Below, piece by piece: positions 6,565 to 10,790 of a stretch of DNA of 10,790 nt. Below the pieces are notes generated by a model. The model was given only the letters and a program-made list of their open reading frames with translations, did not search any database and was not told where the DNA came from. Each line of letters starts with the position of its first letter. Within the stretch, counting starts at the first letter, position 1. Source of the DNA: Deltaproteobacteria bacterium UBA2385 (GTDB lineage Bacteria; Myxococcota_A; UBA796; UBA2385); the NCBI GenBank assembly GCA_002343455.1, contig DDSR01000024.1:1-10790 (forward strand), in the 5' to 3' direction. The position numbers were made by a program, and so were the translations under genes.

Positions 6565-8187
6565 TCAGCCCTGGGGGGCGCGGGTCCCCCAGGCCAGGAA
6601 GGCGAGGCAGCGCTCGCGAAAGGTGGACAGGTGATGGCGGGGCATCGGCAAGCCGGTGCCTCGCCACGGTTCGTCCAGCGCCTCGGCGAAGCGCTGGCGG
6701 AGCGCGGCGCCGGCGGGCAGGGCGGCGACCCGGCCGGCCAGGGCGCGCAGCCGGGGGAGCAGCTCCTCCAGGCCGTCGTCCTCCAGCAGCCCGACCAGCC
6801 GCAGGTAGGCGCGGGCGCGCTGGCCCCGCGGCTGGGGGTCGGCGACCCGGTCGGGGAGCTGCTCCAGGCAGCGGTAGAAGGTGCGGGAGAGGTCGCGGCC
6901 GGGGTCCCCGGCAAGCCAGCGCTCCAGATCGGGCCAGCAGCCTCGACCCAGGACCACCAGCAGGAAGGCCAGGACCGCGCGCTCCTCGGCCTCGCCCAGG
7001 GGCTGCAGGGGCGCCTGCCGGGGAGGGGGAACCTGGCAGGGAGTGGGCAGCATGCGTCCCAGGTCGAAGCCGAAGCCGCGGCGGGCCTCGCGCCAGGCCC
7101 AGGCCCAGGCGAAGCGGCTGACGGCCGCGCTGGTACGGGCGAAGGGCGCGTCCAGGGCGGCCAGCGCCTCGCCCAGGGCGGCGGGCCTCTCGCCGGCGAC
7201 CGCGCGCAGGCGGCCCCTCATCCGGCTGCGGTTCGCGCTCACCACGCCCCAGCCGGGCAGGCCCAAGGAGTGAGGGCGGGCCTGGCCGCGCTGCAGGGTC
7301 GCGACCAGCCGCAGCAGGACCACCAGGTCCGCTCCCTGGCCCAGGCCGTCGCACCGTCGTCCGAGCATCCCGGCCACCTGGGTCCAGCTCTCCCGACCCG
7401 CGATGCAGCTGGCGACCCGCTCGCGACCGTCGTCGTCGAGCACCGCCTCCAGCCGGGCCAGGGGCTCGCCGGTGGTCTCCAGGACCCGGGTGGCCAGGTC
7501 CAGGTGGGCGCCGATGCCGACCAGGTCGAGCTGCTCCAGGGCGGCCTCGCCGTGCTGGCGACCGATGTCGGAGGGCAGGCCCAGCACCACCGAGACCCCT
7601 TGGAAGGCGGCGCGGACCCGCCCGCCGAAGAGCGCGCGGAGCTCGGCGCCCGCGGCCAGGTCGGGCGGCCCCCTCAGCAAGGCGCGCCAGGCCGAGGCCG
7701 CGCGTTGGTCCCGGGAATCGGCCAGCCAGACGGTCTCGGCGGGCAGCCGCCGCTCCCGCAGCGCCAGCTCCTCGCCCAGCCGGCTCAGCAGGTAGAGGGA
7801 GGCGACCCGGCGCTCGGAGGCGCCCCAGTCAGCCCGGCGCTCGGAGGCGCCCCAGTGGGCAGGATCGATGGCTCGGCAGGCCTCCCGGTCCCACTCGACC
7901 TCGGCCCGGACGGTGTCGCCGGCGGGCGTTTCGTGCTCGGCGAACACCCAGGCGCAGAGCTGGTCGATCTCGGGCGCGGCGGGGGGCTCGAGCTCGCTCA
8001 GGGCGGCGCGCAGCGCAGCCGGCGGCAGGGACCAGGCGGCGAGGCAGGCCGGCAGCAGGCGCGGGTCCTGGGCTGCGCCTTCGCAGAGGGCCGCGCGCTG
8101 GGCCCGCTCCTTCTGCCAGGACGCGTGGCCGATCGGCGGGGCCAGCTCGGGCAGGCGCGCGGGCAGGCCGCTCAGCGGTGAGCTCAC
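6565..8187 (-). CDS. Hypothetical 540-aa protein translationally coupled to the CHAT-FHA protease
   Basis: I recognise no family. The product has no signal peptide or clear transmembrane segment and appears mostly helical and soluble, with many Leu/Ala/Arg/Glu helices. Visible features are: a Trp-Gly-Ala-Ser-Glu-Arg-Arg unit repeated at about 112-118 and 121-127; a DDDG turn (251-254); an aromatic run FAWAWAWRE (359-367); and a C-terminal helix ending FLAWGTRAPQG. The GTG start at 8187 overlaps the TGA of the upstream CHAT-FHA gene (GTGA) and has AGGAGG (8192-8197) four bases upstream, so both proteins are made from one message, probably in fixed ratio. Such coupling fits a protease partner, inhibitor, substrate or effector; nothing in the sequence chooses between these. 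A longer open frame in the same phase runs back to 9009 but is out of frame with the CHAT-FHA gene and is not used. Confidence 0.85.
   Translation of the reverse strand: MSSPLSGLPARLPELAPPIGHASWQKERAQRAALCEGAAQDPRLLPACLAAWSLPPAALRAALSELEPPAAPEIDQLCAWVFAEHETPAGDTVRAEVEWDREACRAIDPAHWGASERRADWGASERRVASLYLLSRLGEELALRERRLPAETVWLADSRDQRAASAWRALLRGPPDLAAGAELRALFGGRVRAAFQGVSVVLGLPSDIGRQHGEAALEQLDLVGIGAHLDLATRVLETTGEPLARLEAVLDDDGRERVASCIAGRESWTQVAGMLGRRCDGLGQGADLVVLLRLVATLQRGQARPHSLGLPGWGVVSANRSRMRGRLRAVAGERPAALGEALAALDAPFARTSAAVSRFAWAWAWREARRGFGFDLGRMLPTPCQVPPPRQAPLQPLGEAEERAVLAFLLVVLGRGCWPDLERWLAGDPGRDLSRTFYRCLEQLPDRVADPQPRGQRARAYLRLVGLLEDDGLEELLPRLRALAGRVAALPAGAALRQRFAEALDEPWRGTGLPMPRHHLSTFRERCLAFLAWGTRAPQG
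7806..7856 (-). repeat. Tandem duplication (period 27 bp) in the 540-aa gene
   Basis: Identical 24-base blocks at 7806-7829 and 7833-7856, three bases apart, encode WGASERR twice (WGASERRAD then WGASERRVA). The period is a multiple of three and the frame is kept. Confidence 0.85.
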
Positions 8188-10016
8188 GGGCCCTCCTGGA
8201 GGTCCACCACCCGCAGCCGGGTGGCGGTCCCCAGCACCAGCACGTCGCCCGGGGCGAGGCCGGCCCCGTCGATCAAGCGCTGCGCGTGCCCCCCTCGCTC
8301 CAGGTGGGTGTCGGCCAGCACCTCGACGGCGCCCTGCGGACCCAGCCGGAGGTGGCGCCGCGAGACGGCCGGATCCATCGACCCGCTGCCCAGGAACAGC
8401 TCGACGGCCCCGACCGCACCGCGCGCGGGATCGAAGCGCCCCAGCAGGGCGTGCTCCCGGCTCCAGACCAGGCGTCGACCGTCCTCGGGTCCGCCCAGGA
8501 CCTCCAAGGTGCAGGCGGCCACCGCGCGTACCGGCGCCAGCGCTCCGTGCGGGCCGGCGTCGACGCCCGGCTGGAGCGTCTCGGGCGAGGCGTGCTCGGA
8601 GGCGAGGCGGGGCAGGCAGGCCGCGACCCACTCCACGGCGCACAGGGCCTGCCCCAGCTCGGCGAGGCCCGCGCCGGGGGGCAGCGCTGCCAGCAGCTCG
8701 GCCAGCCGCGGCGTCGGGGTCGCCACGCGCTCGCGGCCGGCCTGCCAGGAGGAGAGGCGCTGGCCGACGGCTTCGAGGGCCTCGCGCAGCAAGGCCAGCC
8801 GCGGCGGGAGCGGATCCCAGCGCCCCAGCATCAGGGCGAGGTGCTCGACCCCCAGGAACCCGTGCACCGCCGCGAGCTCCTGGGCCCGGCGCAGCAGCTC
8901 CAGCACCGAGGGGCCGGCGGCAGGCGCCCAGCTCGACGGGCCGTCCGGCGCGGCCGCGCAGGACAAACGCAGCGCCTCGGCGTCGCGGACCACCAGCACC
9001 GGCGTCCACCAGCGGCAGGAGGGGTGCGGGATCCCCATGCGGGCCAGCGCGCGGCGGCCGGCCTCGACCGCCCGGTCCAGGGGGAGGCCGCTGGCGAGGG
9101 CTCCGTAGAGGGCGGTGGAGAAGCCGATGCTGGCGGCAGGATCGATCGGCTGAGAGGGCGCGACGGCGGCAGGCAGCCCCTCCTGCACGAGGCGCTCGGC
9201 GGGGGCAGAGCCGGCCTCGCCCTCGTGCGAGCCTCCCCCGCAGACGTCCAGCACGGCGAGGTCCAGCCCCGCCGCAACCGGGTCCACCCAGCGGGCCGTG
9301 GCCGCCGGATCCAGGCTGCGGTCACCACCCAGACCGACGAGGACGCGCTCCACCGAGGCCCGCCCGTGGCTGACGAGGTGCAGCACGCGCAGGCTGGATG
9401 CGGGGTTCCCTGGGTCAGAGGCCCCCGATTCAGCCTCGCCCGCGCGCACGGCGGGCCAGCGCTCCAGGCAGGAGAGGGTGGCCTGGGCGACCCGGGCGCA
9501 GACGGGATCCTGCGGATCGAGGCGGACCACCTGCACGTCCAGCATCAGCGCCGGTCGGAGCGGCCGAGAGGGGCCCGGCGCCTCGGCCAGCCGGGCCACG
9601 CGGCAGGGGGCCAGCACGGAGCTCGCCGGGGCCAGCAGCTCCAGCAGCTCCCAGGGCAGGGCCCGCAGCAGATCGTCGCGCAGGTCCAGCAGCAGGGTCA
9701 GCCGCTCGCCGGCCGCCGCGGCCCCGTGGGCCAGGGTGGCCAGGGCCGGCCCCAGCGGTGCCACCTCCAGCACCGCGGCCAGGCGCGCCCCGAGCGCAGC
9801 CTCTTGACGGGAGAGCTCGCCGTCCTGCCCGGGGACCAGCACGCCGGCGGGGACCCGCAGCAAGGCGCGGGCCTCCTCCCCCAGCTCCAGCACGGTCTGC
9901 CGGTCCAGGACCGCTGCCCAGGGCCGTCGGCCGGACTTGAACAAGGCCATCCCGCGCCCCTCGGGGGGGAGGCCCAGGCTCAGCACGGCGAGATGTGGCT
10001 GCGACTGGTCCGGCAC
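8184..10016 (-). CDS. CHAT-domain caspase-like protease fused to a Clp-N-like segment and an FHA domain
   Basis: The 610-residue soluble protein has three parts. Residues about 1-350 form a CHAT (caspase HetF-associated with TPRs) domain: RALPWELLE (118-126), then VLHLVSHGRA with catalytic His217, LAVLDVCGGG with catalytic Cys259, IGFSTALYGALASGLPLDRAVEAGRRAL and WWTPVLVV. Both dyad residues are present, so an active cysteine protease is likely. Residues about 370-425 (LLRRAQELAAVHGFLGVEHLALML) resemble the Clp N-terminal repeat that docks substrates or adaptors. Residues about 513-606 form an FHA domain (LLGRFDP; VSRRHLRL with Arg527, Ser552, His555), a phosphothreonine reader. The usual Asn-Gly turn is replaced (DTHLERGG). 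The TPR repeats typical of many CHAT proteins are absent. Start GTG 10016 has GAGGAG (10021-10026) four bases upstream; GTG 10049 and ATG 10100 are weaker. Coupled to the 540-aa gene by GTGA. The kinase at 4129-5562 is the obvious candidate source of its phospholigand (inference). Confidence 0.88.
   Translation of the reverse strand: MPDQSQPHLAVLSLGLPPEGRGMALFKSGRRPWAAVLDRQTVLELGEEARALLRVPAGVLVPGQDGELSRQEAALGARLAAVLEVAPLGPALATLAHGAAAAGERLTLLLDLRDDLLRALPWELLELLAPASSVLAPCRVARLAEAPGPSRPLRPALMLDVQVVRLDPQDPVCARVAQATLSCLERWPAVRAGEAESGASDPGNPASSLRVLHLVSHGRASVERVLVGLGGDRSLDPAATARWVDPVAAGLDLAVLDVCGGGSHEGEAGSAPAERLVQEGLPAAVAPSQPIDPAASIGFSTALYGALASGLPLDRAVEAGRRALARMGIPHPSCRWWTPVLVVRDAEALRLSCAAAPDGPSSWAPAAGPSVLELLRRAQELAAVHGFLGVEHLALMLGRWDPLPPRLALLREALEAVGQRLSSWQAGRERVATPTPRLAELLAALPPGAGLAELGQALCAVEWVAACLPRLASEHASPETLQPGVDAGPHGALAPVRAVAACTLEVLGGPEDGRRLVWSREHALLGRFDPARGAVGAVELFLGSGSMDPAVSRRHLRLGPQGAVEVLADTHLERGGHAQRLIDGAGLAPGDVLVLGTATRLRVVDLQEGP
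8192..8197 (-). promoter_or_regulatory. Shine-Dalgarno of the 540-aa gene inside the end of the CHAT-FHA gene
   Basis: The minus strand reads AGGAGG, then GCCC, then GTG. It lies in the last codons of the CHAT-FHA gene and fixes the start of the coupled gene. Confidence 0.65.
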
Positions 10017-10020
10017 CCGG

Positions 10021-10026
10021 CTCCTC
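10021..10026 (-). promoter_or_regulatory. Shine-Dalgarno deciding the CHAT-FHA start
   Basis: The minus strand reads GAGGAG, then CCGG, then GTG 10016. This is better than the GGAG before GTG 10049, and ATG 10100 has nothing comparable. A TAGAGT (minus strand, 10048-10053) could be a -10 element if the start is 10016, but it lacks a well-spaced -35. Confidence 0.5.
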
Positions 10027-10074
10027 GGCCCTAGGCTGGTCCCCTCCACTCTACTCCGGCGCGTGCGGGCAAGT

Positions 10075-10106
10075 GTCGACGGACCGTCGTATGCCAGCAT
10101 GTCGAC
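10075..10106. promoter_or_regulatory. Candidate operator region between the divergent CHAT-FHA and 211-aa genes
   Basis: This 111-bp divergent spacer holds a perfect 13-base palindrome, CGACGGACCGTCG (10077-10089, central A). It also holds two TGTCGAC copies (10074-10080 and 10100-10106) 26 bases apart, about two and a half helical turns. The 9-mer TGTCGACGG at 10074 recurs at 5591, upstream of the coiled-coil gene. A shared regulator is possible; no regulator gene is in the window. Confidence 0.35.
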
Positions 10107-10115
10107 CCGGACGCC

Positions 10116-10122
10116 AAGGGAG
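10116..10122 (+). promoter_or_regulatory. Ribosome binding site of the 211-aa gene
   Basis: AAGGGAG sits five bases before ATG 10128 and supports this start. Confidence 0.55.
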
Positions 10123-10127
10123 CCCCG

Positions 10128-10763
10128 ATGCCCGCCACCTCAACCCCTGTCGCGAGCTGGATGGCCCTGGCCATCGGCGCCCTCGAGCCCGGAGACGCGG
10201 CAGCCCTGCTGCGCTCGGCCGGCCCCGGCGCTGCCCTGCGCCTCGCCACGATGCGCACGCTCGCTGGCCTGCCCGCGGCCGAGGAGCCTGCGCACGCGGC
10301 CCAAGAGCCAGCGCCGCTCCCTCGGCTGGCCGCCTCGCTGGGGGCCGCGCCCCTCCTGGGCAGCCCCGCGGAGCTCCCCCAGACCGCCGAGCTGGTCCGG
10401 GTCGGCTCCCGGGTCCGGGTCTACGTGGTGGCCCCAGGCCCTGCCTCTCAGGTGCGGCCCATCTTGATGCGCAGGAGCGAGCGCGGCAGCGTCCGCCTGC
10501 TCCCGATCGAGGGGGCGCCCTGGCCCACCCTGGACCGCTTCCAGCGAGAGGACGACGTCCACGTGATCGACCTGGTCGTCGGTGAGCCGATCGGCCTGCA
10601 GACCCTGGTCCTGGGCCTGCTGGACGCCGATGTCGTCGAAGACCCCTGGCCCGCCGGGGACGCCCGGGACGCGCGGGTGATGGAGGCCGTGCTGAACGGC
10701 GGCATCCCCGGCGCGGTCTTGAGCCTGCAGGTGATCGGAGAAGGGGCCTCTCCGCGTGGGTAG
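10128..10763 (+). CDS. Hypothetical 211-aa protein with possible DUF4384-like C-terminal domain
   Basis: The product has two parts. Residues about 8-75 are Ala/Leu/Pro-rich, with two likely helices (SWMALAIGAL and PGDAAALLRSAGPGAALRLATMRTLAGL). Residues about 85-205 look like a beta-rich domain: ELVRVGSRVRVYVVAPGP, PILMRRSERGSVRLLP, TLDRF, VHVIDLVVGEPIGLQTLVLGLL. The order G-x-RV, then a strand, then a G-x-V-x-LLP turn, then EPIGLQTLVLGLL recalls the DUF4384 domain often found near CHAT proteases, but this is from memory of the pattern and is weak. There is no signal peptide or transmembrane helix. It diverges from the CHAT-FHA gene across 111 bp, so the two may share control. A good AAGGGAG precedes the ATG, and the G/C third-position bias is that of a real gene. 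Possible roles are a regulator or substrate of the protease (inference). Confidence 0.8.
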   Translation: MPATSTPVASWMALAIGALEPGDAAALLRSAGPGAALRLATMRTLAGLPAAEEPAHAAQEPAPLPRLAASLGAAPLLGSPAELPQTAELVRVGSRVRVYVVAPGPASQVRPILMRRSERGSVRLLPIEGAPWPTLDRFQREDDVHVIDLVVGEPIGLQTLVLGLLDADVVEDPWPAGDARDARVMEAVLNGGIPGAVLSLQVIGEGASPRG

Positions 10764-10767
10764 GACT

Positions 10768-10782
10768 AGTTCCCCATGGCGC
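10768..10782 (+). repeat. 15-bp direct repeat, copy 2 (after the 211-aa gene stop)
   Basis: This is identical to 5562-5576 (AGTTCCCCATGGCGC). The ATG inside it (10776-10778) would begin M-A-P-R-R before the window ends, with no clear Shine-Dalgarno, so a following gene start cannot be confirmed. Confidence 0.6.
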
Positions 10783-10790
10783 CGAGGCGC

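Noticed and set aside
6631..8181. A 516-codon plus-strand open frame opposite the 540-aa gene
   Set aside because: It mirrors the minus-strand gene in the usual GC-rich shadow manner, with repetitive Gln/Gly/Pro sequence. The minus-strand frame has the coupled start and Shine-Dalgarno. Since that protein is itself unrecognised, this choice is less certain than the others.
8188..9009. Upstream extension of the 540-aa gene to 9009 on the minus strand
   Set aside because: It overlaps the CHAT-FHA gene in another frame and is Arg/Gly/Pro-rich. GTG 8187 with AGGAGG is a better start.
8178..10034. A 618-codon plus-strand open frame opposite the CHAT-FHA gene
   Set aside because: It is rich in Gln/Arg/Pro/Gly with no domain, while the opposite strand has catalytic and FHA motifs.
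10028..10110. A sigma-54 promoter (TGGCAT-like) on the minus strand upstream of the CHAT-FHA gene
   Set aside because: The TGGC element lacks the correctly spaced TTGC partner.
10779..10790. GC-rich inverted repeat (GCGCC GA GGCGC) as a terminator of the 211-aa gene
   Set aside because: The loop would be too short, no T run is visible, and the window ends there.

Overview
This window is very GC-rich (about 70% or more, with G/C at most third codon positions). It carries a Hanks-type Ser/Thr kinase, a CHAT/FHA protein, OmpA-type lipoproteins and an Asp/Gly/Thr-rich lipoprotein linker. That mix suggests a Myxococcota-like (delta-proteobacterial) genome. The taxon is inferred, because no rRNA or other marker gene is present. 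No tRNA, rRNA, CRISPR array, transposase or phage gene is visible, and no gene-free stretch exceeds 300 bases.

Left part (1-3996). A truncated lipoprotein gene on the minus strand diverges from a compact ergothioneine operon: egtB (sulfoxide synthase) overlaps egtD (histidine trimethylase) by the four bases ATGA. A predicted outer-membrane beta-barrel gene follows 39 bp later. It converges on a minus-strand OmpA-type lipoprotein gene with a coiled coil and a peptidoglycan-binding domain.

Right part (about 4129-10763). This is the most interesting region. In order it holds: a transmembrane Ser/Thr kinase with a C-terminal SH3-like outer domain; a single-pass membrane coiled-coil protein with a four-cysteine C-terminal domain; two coupled minus-strand genes (GTGA overlap) encoding a CHAT caspase-like protease with a Clp-N-like segment and a C-terminal FHA domain, followed by a 540-aa protein I do not recognise; and a divergent 211-aa protein whose C-terminal half resembles the DUF4384-type domain. 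A writer (kinase), a phosphothreonine reader fused to a protease (FHA-CHAT), a membrane protein and an unknown coupled partner could form a phosphorylation-gated protease system. The domains are read from the sequence; the idea that they form one system is inference.

Smaller signals: several short tandem duplications (three in-frame inside genes, one over the egtD stop codon); an exact 15-bp direct repeat just after the stop codons of the kinase gene and of the last gene; and a 13-bp palindrome in the divergent promoter region of the CHAT gene, with a related sequence upstream of the coiled-coil gene.
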